Positions 21,801-32,609 of a stretch of 64,000 nucleotides of DNA are shown piece by piece. Both the position numbers and the translations under genes were made by a program. Where the stretch lies: contig OV277857.1 of assembly GCA_922989275.2 (NCBI GenBank), positions 8,804,001-8,868,000 on the forward strand. Reading direction: 5' to 3'. The number at the start of each line of letters is the position of its first letter. Position 1 is the first letter of the stretch. This stretch comes from Gari tellinella (lineage: Eukaryota > Mollusca > Bivalvia > Cardiida > Psammobiidae). The notes beneath the pieces are model-generated. The model had not been told where the DNA came from. It saw nothing but the letters and a program-made list of their open reading frames with translations, and did not search any database.

Positions 21801-22232
21801 TTAGCGACCATTAGTCTTATCCCTTATCCTGCCGTAATATCGTCTGTATTGAAATGGTCGTCTGCGATTTATAGTCATACAAATTCACCTGACGTTGACC
21901 TTTATGTATGACTAGATTAAAGTGAGATGACGCAGTATAAATAGATATACATATACATGTATTTAGAAATGCAACGAAGTGTGAAATTATTCTAATAGAG
22001 GTCACCAACGTCAGGTCACTCTGTCCGGACTATAGGCAATGATAATTAAGATATATGTATCTTTTTAACACTCCGGTCCTTTGTATGACTCGTCTACTAT
22101 TGTTCTCAATAGGCGTGAACGTACTGTAAAGCATGCAGAATGTGGCAAAGCCATCTCTTTTTGCATAGAAATGCCCTGAAATACTCATACTCAAGGAGGT
22201 ATTCAGCAGGTTATACAAACCAAACTATCAAA

Positions 22233-22430
22233 TACAGTCGAACTTCGATATCTCGAACTCAGTTAAGTCGAACATACCCGTATTTCAAAGTTAAAACGCG
22301 GCTAAGCCGCGTTTTAACCTTGAAACACGGGTATATTCACCTAAACCAAACTTGAAATAAGGCAAATTCATTTTTCGAAATATTGGATAATTCGTGTTAA
22401 GCGAGTCCGAGATATCGAAGTTCGACTGTA
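22233..22430. mobile_element. Family E element, complete
   Basis: TACAGTCGAACTTCGATATC at the left and its inverse GATATCGAAGTTCGACTGTA at the right give TA flanks and CAGT ends. The centre is a hairpin, AAGTTAAAACGCGGC/TAA/GCCGCGTTTTAACCTT. The same central motif is the unit of the 36-bp array at 50371-51705. Confidence 0.9.
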
Positions 22431-22540
22431 TAATAGCCTTGCAAGAGACGCTTCACTGGTTTTTTGTATACATTCAGTTTGCTTTGCATGCTCTTGTTCT
22501 TGATTTCTTAGAATTACATTTGATTTATTTTGACTTTCAG

Positions 22541-23481
22541 ACGCTTTCAGGTGCAACAATGACATTTATCTGTCAAACGGACAACCTGCGGCAAAAATAA
22601 AAATAAACTTTATACGCAACGAATTCAACAACTGCTCAGTCAATGTGTACATGTATGGACTCGGTTCAGACTTTCGCCTTGGTGTGCTTCTTCCAGACAC
22701 AGATATCAGACTCACCGAGTGTAACTCTTACGAAGGATGTCTATGTAACCAGTCACCGCCCTTAACATTGAAATATGGCACAAACGAGAAAACGTATTGT
22801 CACAAAAACTATGCCTACAAACTGGATACAAATATAATGGCAAAGACACTTACAATAACGAAACAGAATGTACACTATCATTCGTATTATACAATAATGG
22901 TGTTTAGATATTCAATGTACGGCTGCCATCACTTCCAACGCGAATGCAAACTAACCAATCGTTGTATCGATAAGCAATTACTCTGCGAACCACCATACCA
23001 ATTCTGTGGTGATACCAGCGATTTATGTTCCAGAACCACCACTTATAGTTGGGTCAATTCAAACAGCGATAACTGGGGTGATTCAGATTCGCATTCAGAC
23101 CATTCAGGCATTGACACAACAATGATTGCAGGGGCGGTGTTGGCAGGAGTCTTCCTGTTATTTATCCTTATATGTTGCTGTGCTTGCCTCAGACGTAACA
23201 GAAATACCCAGAGTCGCTGCGAAAACCCGGAAGTTCAGAGAGAAGCTCGACGCATCTTCACCGTTCAGCTAACAACTAGAGGAGTGGCGTCAAACAGTTC
23301 GGATACTGCAGCAGACAATGAAGCTTTCAGCTACGATCCACCAAGCTACGATTCACTAGATGAAATTGATCATGGAAATCCTAAAGATGAAACAAAGGAC
23401 GGTTCTATCGAGAATGACAGTCCTCCATGTTACGAAATTGTAATGTCTAATACAATCGGTTTCAAAGTTGACACAAAGTAG
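22541..23481 (+). CDS. 3'-terminal exon of a single-pass membrane protein with LDLa-like module and PPxY tail (copy 3)
   Basis: This is a 312-residue exon, the most divergent of the three. The acceptor TTTTGACTTTCAG (AG at 22539-22540) gives phase 1 and AFRCNNDIYLSNGQPAAK, aligning with copies 1 and 2 but with one extra codon. A second AG at 22549-22550 is a less consistent alternative. The LDLa-like cysteines are 135, 141, 148, 155 and 162 (NRCIDKQLLCEPPYQFCGD). A Ser/Asp-rich stalk follows. The transmembrane helix spans about 193-215 and ends in a Cys-rich CCCACL stretch (possible palmitoylation, inferred). The tail is shorter, with PPSY at 266-269 and PPCY at 294-297. The conserved PPxY pair, despite overall divergence, suggests WW-domain binding is the constrained part. 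No signal peptide is encoded in this exon. Confidence 0.8.
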
Positions 23482-23519
23482 CTGTGATTTCTTTTTTGCT
23501 GTATTGTTTCTCTGTAATA

Positions 23520-23640
23520 CAGTAGAGAGAACGTTATTCTTTCCCAATAAACACGTTTACGTAAAAACTAATATTTCCATTGGAAACAGTTTGGAGCCAG
23601 ATCAGACGCCGGGCTCCAAACTGATTGCCACTCAGATTAA
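23520..23640. mobile_element. Truncated family B element in the 3' UTR of copy 3
   Basis: Reads TACAGTAGAGAGAACGTTATT, then CGTTTACG, then an Hp1 left arm joined directly to part of the right arm (GACGCCGGGCTCCAAACTG), so half of the hairpin is deleted. It begins 39 bp after the stop codon and contains AATAAA. Confidence 0.8.
23546..23551 (+). promoter_or_regulatory. Candidate polyadenylation signal AATAAA
   Basis: It lies 65 bases after the stop codon of the copy-3 exon, within the family B fragment (CCCAATAAAC is part of the B consensus). Use in vivo is inferred. Confidence 0.4.
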
Positions 23641-24002
23641 CATCTGTTCGGAGGGCCGTTGATGGGAGGGGCACTATACAGCTTTAGTGCTTATCAGCTT
23701 GTTTTAAGCTACCATCTGCTAGGATATTGACGCTATATGAACACAATATAGACCCAGACCACACAGCTCCTTGAACCGCTGCCTTATCAAAGTATTCACT
23801 GTTTTATTATATGATCTGTCTAATATGAGTCTGTGCAGACTCTTTGGTAGGAAAATGTGACATTGTTTTATATTTACCAGTGTAATACGGTATTTTTTTA
23901 TTATACATGTGATTCCAAAGATTTTAAAAGGTACTGTACGTCTTCACTTCATTCAGTATTAGAATACGATTAGAGTGTTGTGAGAAACTTTCAATTTATC
24001 AA

Positions 24003-25862
24003 TAATACATACGATTAACGGTTGTGATGCGCCTCCCATTTAGTACCATACAGTTTAATGGGTATAATAGCCTCCACTTTATACAATTTAATACGTTTAA
24101 CTCATTGAGCCCTAGAGACGCATATATGCGTCTTTACCAAATGTGTACCTGTGAAAAGTACGCTTGTCCTATGCAAACATTGAAGTCCCTGATCAGAGGG
24201 CTTCTGCAGGAGCCCTCTGATCAGGGACTTCTCTGTTTGTCATTTTGCAATTTATTACAAAAAACGATCCTAAATAGTCTTAAATGGAACAGCCTTTATT
24301 GCAAACTGGAATTGTCGATTGGAAGTTTCAGGGGATAATGAGTTAAGGTTGTGTCACACCTCAACTTTAAACAATACTACAATACGCCTTAAGGTTGTGA
24401 TATGCATCCACTCGATAAAATACTACCATACGGTTTAAATGTTGTGACACACCGCCGTTTTGTAGAATAATACCATACAGTTTAAGTATGCGACAAAAAC
24501 TCCTTTATATACTTAGTAGATACGCCTCCACTGTAAACAAAACTACCATACAATTTAAAGTTACAACAACAACAACAACACTACCTTTATTTCATCTCAG
24601 GCACCGAAGTGCAACATAAGGGAGTATATACATTTAAGTGCAAAATACATATAACAAAGTAACATTGCAGATAATAGGATACAGTGGAGAAAACGTTATT
24701 CTTTCTAAAAAATGTTTACTCTAAAACTATTATTTCAATTACAAACAGTTTAGATCCAGATCAGACGCCGGGTAACCCGGCGTCTGATCAGCCTCCAAAC
24801 TGTTTTCCACCAAGATAAAAATGAATTATCAGGATTTTACAACATGTATCCTTGTTATCCAAACGAACCTTGCAATTTAAGGTTGTGAAACGCCTCCATT
24901 TTATAACTAGCATAATGCAATTTTAGGTTGTGACACACTTCAACTTTATACAATAGTACTATACGGTTTAAGGTTGTGCCTCGCCTCAAGTTTCCAATTT
25001 CAGGGTGCGACAAAATTCCGTATTTTAAATAGCCCCATACCATATTAAGGTTGTGGAAGCAAATACCCTAAGCAATACTACACTACAATTTTAGGTTGCA
25101 ACACCTTCGTTTACAAAAGTACCAAATCTGTCAATACGATTTGACGACTGCGACACGACTCCGTTTTACATCATAGTACAAAACGATTTAAAGGTTGTGA
25201 AACACAACCTCCGTTTTATACAATAGTACCATACGATTTAAAGGCTGCGACACCCCCTCCGTTTTATACAATATCACCATACAATTTAAAGGCTGCAACA
25301 CCCCTCCGTTTTATACAATATCACCATACAATTTAAAGGCTGCGACACCCCTACTGCAAAAGTGCCAACGATTAAAAGGTCGTGACACGACTCCGTTTTA
25401 TACAATATGTCCATACGATTAAAAGGCTGCGACACGACTCTGTTTTTTACAATAGTGCCATACGATTTAAAGGTTATTACATGCCTCCGTTTTATACAAT
25501 AGTGCCATACGATTTAAAGGTTGTGACACACCTCCGCTTTATACAATATTACTATACTATTTAAAGGCTTTGGCACACCTCTGTTTTATACAATTGTACA
25601 AAACGATTTTAAGGATGTGACATCCCTCCATTTTATACAATAGAACCATACAATTTAAAGGCTGCGACACCCCTCTGTTTTATACAATAATACCATACGG
25701 TTTAAGGGCTGTGATACACCTTCGTTTTATACAATAGTACCATACTATTTAAAGGTCGTGACACTCTTCCGTGTGAAACAATAAAACAATAGTACCTTGC
25801 CATTTAAGGCTGTGACACGCCTTCATTTTATACAACAGTCCCTTACGAATAAAAGGTTGTGA
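24003..25862. repeat. 47-bp minisatellite, about 1.8 kb
   Basis: A diverged unit, AAGGTTGTGACACGCCTCCG followed by TTTTATACAATAGTACCATACGATT-like sequence, recurs about every 47 bp, most regularly from 25180 to 25860. It is interrupted by a family D element (24104-24346), a short (CAA)n run (about 24566-24583) and a family B fragment (24682-24840). Small open frames here arise from the repeat. Confidence 0.9.
24104..24346. mobile_element. Family D element inserted in the minisatellite
   Basis: The left end TTAACTCATTGAGCCCTA and right end AGGGGATAATGAGTTAA are inverted with TTAA at both sides. The central hairpin (about 24181-24233) has arms AAGTCCCTGATCAGAGGGCT and AGCCCTCTGATCAGGGACTT. The GTC/GAC change relative to other D copies is present in both arms. 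Confidence 0.8.
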
Positions 25863-27125
25863 TGTACATGTACCTCATATTTGTATAATAATATCACACG
25901 TACTGTACAGATGAACGTGTTACGCTTCCTCGTTCTATATTCATGTATGTATTTTGTTTTTGTATTTCTTTTATATCTCAATAAGCTACATTATGCAGTC
26001 ATAACTGCATTTGGCGACCACGATTAGTGATATACGAAAAGTGTTATATTGTTGATGATTGAACAGTATGGATGTGGAACCATTTTAGTATTTAAAAGTG
26101 GCTTACATGTAACATTTGTATATAACCATATGTAATTTAATTCACATGTGTTACTCTCTATGCAGACATTTCTATTTCTTAGAAAAACTAACTCGGGTAC
26201 CCATAAATTTAATGTGTGATTTCGGTAAATGAAAAATATTGTACAAATCTGAATGTAAGAACTGTAGGAGAAAAAACTTTGAAAAATAACTAGGTTTTTT
26301 TTTTGCTGCTCCTATTTTTCCATTTTATGAAATAATATGTATACCCCCCCCCCCCCCCCCCCCCCAACAAATTATGTAAATCACAAAGCTGAATATGGTT
26401 ATTCTGGCATTTTATAATCAAAAGCACAAGTCTCTGGATAATTAGAGGTATACTCCAAAAACAAGCTACATGTATTAAGGAAACAACAAGTTCGGGAACC
26501 CCCTATTTTTATTTCATATCTCTGCATAATAGTGTTTATACTAGCAACATGCAAATTTTTAAAAGAATTAGAATGTAATGGGAATTCAAAGAAACAATAG
26601 CGATGGTATTTAACTGCTCATTTAGATATGATCTCGTGATTACATAAGAGCGCGAAAGAAAAAAAAAGCCTGAATATGTTTTTAGACATATTGGGAAGGC
26701 ACAAAGTTTAAGATTTCTACGCGAATATCTCAAACTTAGAAATAAAATAACCCAGCCATAAATTTATTTTCAAGTTTCACAAATTAGGATGTGGGTATTA
26801 AAAGGGCTTCAATGTAAAGCCTTATTTCAAGAAGCCACATTACTAAAAAAGTGTAGTATTCTACTTTGGAAATAATAATCTACAGAAAGCCAAGGTATAG
26901 GTGTCGCGTCATGAGAAACCCGGATTTGTTGCATTACGAACAGTGTGCATCCAGACCAGTGACCGCATCTGATCTGGATAGAAATTGTTTGCACATGTTA
27001 GTTTTGTTGCACTTGAGACTGAAGGGTTTAAAGAGAAGACAGAAAACCAAATTTAGCCTTAAAACTATTTTTGTAAATCGAAGCAATGAGCCTTTATAAA
27101 CACTCAAATATTAGTTAAGGAAAAC
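25863..27125. other. Non-coding AT-rich stretch
   Basis: A 22-C homopolymer lies at 26344-26365. A decayed Hp1-like fragment (AGTGTGCATCCAGACCAGTG...CTGATCTGGATAG) lies at about 26939-26995. Nothing else is recognised. Confidence 0.5.
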
Positions 27126-27488
27126 TACAGCGCTCCCTCTCTACAACGACACCTAATGGGAGACAAACAATGTGTTCGTTGTTCGGAGGGAGTCGTTATA
27201 GGGAGGGAAATTGCCTTACATTTGCAAACGGCTTGAATCCAGATCAGACGCCGCGTAACGCGGCGTCTGATCTGGATTCAAGCTGTTTGTCACTCGTCAG
27301 TAAGTTTTTATACTCTGAAATGGTCAAATATGTAACTTTTAGAAAAACAGCAGACGACAAATTTAAGCAGACGATATTGCAGCAGTGAAAAGGTTGGACA
27401 AAACTGTCTTGTTTGGGGAGCATCGGTGAGCGTCGTTGTAAAGAGGGAGTCGTTGTTCGGAGGGTCGTTGTAGGGAGGGATCTCTGTA
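27126..27488. mobile_element. Family A2 element, complete
   Basis: TACAGCGCTCCCTCTCTACA at the left mirrors TGTAGGGAGGGATCTCTGTA at the right. The Hp1 hairpin at 27225-27289 has arms that match except for one base (CAAACGG versus CTGTTTG). GCAGACGAC and GCAGACGAT lie to its right. It is in the opposite orientation to the copy at 21186-21556. Confidence 0.9.
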
Positions 27489-27554
27489 TACATTTCAAGG
27501 GGAAAACTATTTACCCGGTTGTGATCAAACCCGTAAAGAGAAGACATAATAAGA

Positions 27555-27804
27555 TACAGTGGAGAATGTGTTATTCTTTCCCAATAAACGCGTTTACGCT
27601 AAAACTATTATTTGCAGTGCAAACAGTTTGGAGCCAGATCAGACGCCGGGTAACCCGGCGTCTGATCAGGCTCCAAACTGTTTGCCACCAAGATAAACAT
27701 GAAATATCAGAATTGTCCAAAAGTTGTTCTTTTCTACGTTTTAGCGCTTTGCGTTTGCGTACGTTTGCGTTTAAACGGGAAAGAATAACAGATTCTCCAC
27801 TGTA
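27555..27804. mobile_element. Family B element, complete copy
   Basis: TACAGTGGAGAATGTG to CAGATTCTCCACTGTA; Hp1 cassette at about 27621-27685. Almost identical to the copies at 20578 and 31669. TA lies at both flanks. Confidence 0.95.
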
Positions 27805-27818
27805 AGCACTAAAGTTAT

Positions 27819-28439
27819 ACAGTGCTCTGTCCCTACAACGGCCCTCCGACCAACGACCCCCTCCTTACAACGACGTTTGCCGCTGTTCCCAAGACAGTTA
27901 TGTTTAACGCTTCCACTGCTGCACTGTCGTCTTCTGAAATTTGTTATGATTTTGATTTGCTTTGATTTTACGTCGCTTTCAACAGTATTTTAGTCACATC
28001 TCGACGTCTAGCTTATTACAGGTGGAGGAAGACCCCAGAAGCCTTTTATGCACTGTTTCAGGCACAAATCGACAACTATGTAGAACCATCGACCTTCCGC
28101 AAGCCAGCTGGTAGGTTTCCCCACATGAAAAATCCGAACGACCCTACTGGGCTTCGAGCTCACAGCGGTGAGGAGCTTAGTGATGTAAGTCACAGTGACT
28201 AAATACCACTAGGCCACGGAGGCCCCGAACTTTGTTATGTGCTGTTTTTCTTACAAAATGGATATATTGACATAAAAAACAACATAATGACGAGTGGCAA
28301 ATAGTTTGAATCAAGATCAGGCGCCGCTTTACGCTTGATTCAATCTGTAAACCAATTTCCCTCCCTATTACAACTACCTCTGGACAACACACATTCGTTG
28401 TTTCCCAGTGAGTGTTGTTGTCCAGAGGGAGCACTGAAC
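27819..28439. mobile_element. Family A2 element split by a SINE
   Basis: The left terminus (TACAGTGCTCTGTCCCTACA) and right terminus (TCCAGAGGGAGCACTGAA) belong to one element. It has a decayed Hp1 at about 28286-28350, and the SINE at 27949-28230 lies inside it. Confidence 0.75.
27949..28230 (-). mobile_element. tRNA-derived SINE with 9-bp target duplication
   Basis: On the - strand it begins with a tRNA-like head (GGGGCCTCCGTGGCCTAGTG, A-box region; GTGAGCTCGAAGCCC, B-box region). A body follows (CAGCTGGCTTGCGGAAGGTC) and a tail, AAAATACTGTTGAAAGCG, of the type seen in many mollusc and lophotrochozoan SINEs. TTTGTTATG flanks it at 27940-27948 and 28231-28239. A decayed relative is at 9470-9727. 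Confidence 0.85.
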
Positions 28440-28850
28440 ACGCCTTAGCACAGACGTCTATCGAGGACTTATTATCTAACCGTCTATTTTATCTTACTTG
28501 ATTTAGCATGTAGCGCGAAGTTCAAAGCAAAGAAAGAGGTTGGGAAAATCTAAATATATGTACATGTACACAACTGTATTAAGATTCAGTGATTTTTCCA
28601 GAAGATATTTTTATATTTATTTCATACAATATGCACGACAATACCGCGATTCTACAATTATTTGGTTTAGACATATTTTATTTCAATAATTTACATGTAT
28701 TTCACAACATACAACAAGGTTCAGGATTGATACGAAAGCAAAATAGCTTATTTTGTTTCTCTCCTTTAACCGTTTTATACTACTCTATCTATAATTATAG
28801 TTTATCGTATAAAATGTCACAGCAAAGTCTATATATGAATATGTTGGAAA
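28440..28850. other. Non-coding, nothing recognised
   Basis: AT-rich sequence. A + strand open frame of about 89 codons (28589-28858) has no recognisable family signature and runs into the adjacent short element. I do not support it as a gene. Confidence 0.4.
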
Positions 28851-29060
28851 TACAGTAAAACCTCGCTATTACGACCACTAAAACGAAGGCTAAATGAGCG
28901 TATAATAGACAGGTGACAGCTTAAAGCAAGGTTACAGTGAAACAGAAAGCTCCTATAGGAGCTTTCTGTTTCACTGTCACCTTGCTTTAAGCGGTCACCT
29001 ATCGTAAACACCCTAATAATTAACATAATTTAGTGGTCGTAATAGCGAGGTTTTACTGTA
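28851..29060. mobile_element. Family I element (TA flanks) with long hairpin
   Basis: TACAGTAAAACCTCGCTATT at the left is the inverse of AATAGCGAGGTTTTACTGTA at the right, resembling pogo/Tigger-like termini. The central hairpin (28919-28993) has arms CTTAAAGCAAGG...CAGAAAGCTCC and its inverse. Its outer CTTAAAGCA is shared with Hp2. Confidence 0.9.
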
Positions 29061-29179
29061 TTGGATTGTTTGGTGCTATCTCTCTTCATCGACACCCAGG
29101 AGAAACGATATATAGAGATCACCCACGTAGAGTTCAGGTTGTTGCCAAGAGTAGGACAGAAGTAATGCAGAAGGCATTG

Positions 29180-29539
29180 TACAGTGTTCCCTCCCTTCAA
29201 CGACCCTCCCAACAACGAATCCCTCCTTACAACGACGTTTGCCGCAGTTCCCTAAACATGACAATTATGTATAGCGCTTTTACTGCTGCAATATCGTCTG
29301 CTTAGAATTTTCGTCTGCTATTTTTCTCAAAGTTACATAATGGACATTTTGACAGAAAAAACTTAATGACGAGTGACAAACAGCTTGAATCCAGATCAGA
29401 CGCCGCGTAACGCGGCGTCTGATCTGGATTCAAGCTGTTTGCAATATAAGCTAATTTCCCTCTCTATAACGACTCCCTTCGAAGAACGCACTCAATTGTT
29501 GTCTCCCATTGGGTGTCGTTGTAGAGAGGGAGCACTGTA
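29180..29539. mobile_element. Family A2 element with perfect Hp1 hairpin
   Basis: TACAGTGTTCCCTCCC to GAGGGAGCACTGTA, 360 bp. The Hp1 at 29377-29441 has 31-bp arms, fully paired around a TAA loop. It has the same orientation as 21186-21556. Confidence 0.9.
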
Positions 29540-30097
29540 CTAGCTTATAGCATTAACTGTGTAACACACTAATCCGCCACCTGTCCAGACACTCACATGT
29601 ACTTCGATCGTCGCTCAAGAGAGGCAGCACAAAACGAGCGAAATGTTTTGAGGAACCATAAATATTACTTTTATTTCAAGACTTTCTTTTGCATATATAT
29701 ACATGAATAAGTTTTCAGTCCCTTAAAATCTGCAGATACATGTACATGCATTTTTGTACTGACAATCAATGTTTTAATATTTATGGAGCTAATGAAATCC
29801 AAAATGATATATAATGTATATTTTTGAAATTTATTTTTTATATATTAGATGTTTTAGTATAAAACACATCCTTACCCCTTTTACTACATCGGTCGACAAT
29901 ACTGAGTTTTTTAGACAGTTTCGATCCTGATCAGACGCCGCGTTACGCGGCGTCTAATCAGGATTTAAACTGTTTGACACCCAAAGCAATGTTTCATAAG
30001 TAAGCCACGCTTAAATCCCATTTTTAAAGTAAAATCAGACAGGAATGGTAACCAGACTATCGTTTTGGGGCAACTGTGTTAGATAAGTTAATAACTG
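29540..30097. other. Non-coding stretch with one solitary Hp1 hairpin
   Basis: An Hp1 copy at 29914-29978 has arms GATCCTGATCAGACGCCGCG and CGCGGCGTCTAATCAGGATT (a few mismatches), flanked by family A-like sequence. The rest is AT-rich with nothing recognised. Confidence 0.6.
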
Positions 30098-30298
30098 AAC
30101 CCCTTCACTGCCTTACCTGGAGCACAACAGTTGTTTGAAAACAATTTGGATCCTGTTCAGACGCCGATCAGGATCAAAACTGTTTGACACTTATATCAAT
30201 ATTTCTTCAGTCAAAATAGCAAAATTTAAATTATAAGAAATAAAAGCAGACTACAAATGTTTAAAATTGATGACGTCACGGCTGTGAAGGTGTTAATA
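30098..30298. mobile_element. Family A element with shortened Hp1
   Basis: The left end ACCCCTTCACTGCCTTACC and right end CACGGCTGTGAAGGTGTTAA bound an Hp1 whose stem tip is deleted (CAGACGCCGATCAGG). Confidence 0.7.
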
Positions 30299-30344
30299 CG
30301 TCAAAGTGGCAGTGAAAGGGTTAATGGAAATATAGGATCTTGAA

Positions 30345-30480
30345 TGAGTGCTCATTATTTATCATTTTTAATAAACGAGTTGACTAAAATAATATGAAGC
30401 GAGCCTTGGCGAGCGTCATATTCATTTTAGTCGACGAGTTTATTAAGAATGATAAATAATGAGCACAAATATGAGATTCT
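30345..30480. repeat. Imperfect palindrome of about 130 bp
   Basis: GTGCTCATTATTTATCATT...TTAATAAACGAGT pairs with ACGAGTTTATTAAGAATGATAAATAATGAGCAC around AAGCGAGCCTTGGCGAGCG. The family is unnamed and I see only one copy. Confidence 0.75.
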
Positions 30481-30797
30481 ATTTATCACATAACAATTTT
30501 AAGGACCTATAAAACTAATTAAAGCCGTAGTTTATGCCCTCTGCTATATAGATTTTTCGCCAAAACGTCACGTTGTTTACGTTAACGTCATTGCAAATGA
30601 CGTCATTTGGTGTCCTGCTACATACAGCGCTTGTGGACGAACAGGTTGGGCCGGAGTCCAAAAAACGATATTCCACTAGTGGATTACGATATTTACATAA
30701 TGGCTTTATGCAACTCTCAGACCGCAGGTTATGTGATAAAACGTTTTATGTAATCATCATCATATGATTCATGAAACAGTGATTTACTTTCTTATAC

Positions 30798-31013
30798 CAG
30801 GGCTGCCATTTCTCCGATTTTATCCGAAATCTTCTAATTTTAATCCTAGCAGATGCCAGATGGTAGCTTAAAGCAGGCTGAAAGTAAAGCAGAATGCGCA
30901 TTGAGGCGCATTCTGCTTTACTTTTAACCTGCTTAAAGAAATCGCCCTTGAAAAATAGAAAGTTTGAAAATCTTCGGAGTTTTTATGATCAACTTATGGC
31001 TACCCTGTCATAT
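30798..31013. mobile_element. Family C2 element (CAGGGCTGCC ends) with Hp2
   Basis: CAGGGCTGCCATTTCTCC at the left and ATGGCTACCCTG at the right are inverted. CAGGG-type ends resemble hAT elements (tentative; no clear 8-bp duplication was found). The Hp2 hairpin at 30869-30936 has arms TTAAAGCAGG...AAAGTAAAGCAGAATGCGC and its inverse. Confidence 0.75.
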
Positions 31014-31413
31014 TGCCAATGATTATTGCTTTTATTTTATGTGATTGAAATGATTTGCTTTACACTGATATAATTTTATAATAGCTTTATTTCGGTCTCA
31101 TCATAGTTCATAAAAAAACAACATAAATATACATTTAGTCATAACATTAACCATGCCTTTCAAATAAGAAAATTATAAGAGACTATGAAGTACATGTACT
31201 TATCAAAACAAACATTTTTCCTAAAACTCATACTTTAAGTATCATTAATTCAAAGCAAACCATAAAACTAAAAACCATGTAAATAGTGCTAATCCTGCCA
31301 TAATGTGATTCTAGTGTTTGTATATGTCTATGTGATTGAAATGATTTGATTTGTACTACTAGTGATTCTGATAAAAAAAAAATCTGTTATATTATTGTAC
31401 AGTAGAGAAGACC
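31014..31413. other. Non-coding, nothing recognised
   Basis: AT-rich sequence with poly-A and poly-T tracts only. Confidence 0.4.
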
Positions 31414-31656
31414 AGGGACCCGTTTCATCAAACTTCGTACGACAAATGTTGTCGTAAGTCAGATTACAAAAGTCTCAATTATTATTTATTTCTCCATCAA
31501 ACCCTTTCTTGTGACATCTCTTTGGAATTGTCTTAAAAAGACAATTCCAAAGACGGGTCACAAGACAGGATTAGATAGAGAAATTAGAAATTAAATGTAT
31601 TTTAAAGTTTTGACTTACGACCATTTTCGTCGTACGAAGTTTTATGAAACGGGCCC
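31414..31656. mobile_element. Family F element
   Basis: GGGACCCGTTTCATCAAAC at the left mirrors TTTTATGAAACGGGCCC at the right. The central hairpin is CTTTGGAATTGTCTT/AAAAAG/AAGACAATTCCAAAG. The GTC/GAC-to-TTG/CAA change relative to 14168-14410 is present on both sides of the hairpin. Confidence 0.85.
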
Positions 31657-31668
31657 TTGTTCATTTCC

Positions 31669-31918
31669 TACAGTGGAGAATCTGTTATTCTTTCCCAATA
31701 AACGCGTTTACGCTAAAACTATTATTTGCAGTGCAAACAGTTTGGAGCCAGATCAGATGCCGGGTAACCCGGCGTCTGATCAGGCTCCAAACTTTTTGCC
31801 ACCAAGATAAACATGAAATATCAGAATTGTCCAAAAGTTGTTCTTTTCTACGTTTTAGCGCTTTGCGTTTGCGTACGTTTGCGTTTAAACGGGAAAGAAT
31901 AACAGATTCTCCACTGTA
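31669..31918. mobile_element. Family B element, complete copy
   Basis: TACAGTGGAGAATCTG to CAGATTCTCCACTGTA, with Hp1 at about 31735-31799 and TA at both flanks. It lies 12 bp after a family F element. Confidence 0.95.
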
Positions 31919-32448
31919 ATAAACCTGATTGTGTGAAGAACCGTGAATTATTTCCATTGCATACAGTTGGGAGCCTGACCAGAATCCGGTTTACCCGCGG
32001 TCAAATAAGGCGTCAATTATTTAATCGTTCATATAGAATTCTAACATGACACGCGTCTTGATCACTATAAAAATGGAACAAGCTCATCGTGGTATACCTG
32101 AGACGTTTTACAACGCTCTTCCCTACCCCGCTCCTCCCGCGGTTAAATGACGTGACGTGTTACGTAAAGACCATATACTTTTAACCAGTCATGTTACTGA
32201 AATCTCCAAATTGTTCGGTCTTGTTTCATGTTATGTTTGTTCTATGCCAGATGGTGGGTCGGTAAATGAGTATTGTGTGTGCGAATTCTCTGATGTACGT
32301 AAATTTGCTGTTGGGTGTAAGATTCTTGTAAAAGCCGCGGGGAAAGTTATTCGGGCGAAAAACTGCATCCGCTGAGGAAATAAGTATGGAACATTTGATT
32401 TCCTTTCTAATTAATTTCTTGAAATCTGGTCATGTTAGAATCGAAATA

Positions 32449-32609
32449 ATCTATGTTCTACCGTTGTGAAACGGTATTTTACAACGGCTGGTCGATGTGA
32501 TGCGCAGGAATTGACCACTCAGGCCTTCGGCCTTCGTGGCCAATTCCTGCGCATCACAACTCCCAACCGTTGTAAAATACCGTTTCACAACGGTAGAGCA
32601 AAGATTATT
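32449..32609. repeat. Family J palindrome, about 160 bp
   Basis: GTTCTACCGTTGTGAAACGG... pairs with ...CCGTTTCACAACGGTAGAGC, and the inner GATGCGCAGGAATTG pairs with CAATTCCTGCGCATC around GGCCTTCGGCC. Arms of about 75 bp are nearly perfectly complementary. A half copy is at about 17842-17920. Confidence 0.9.
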
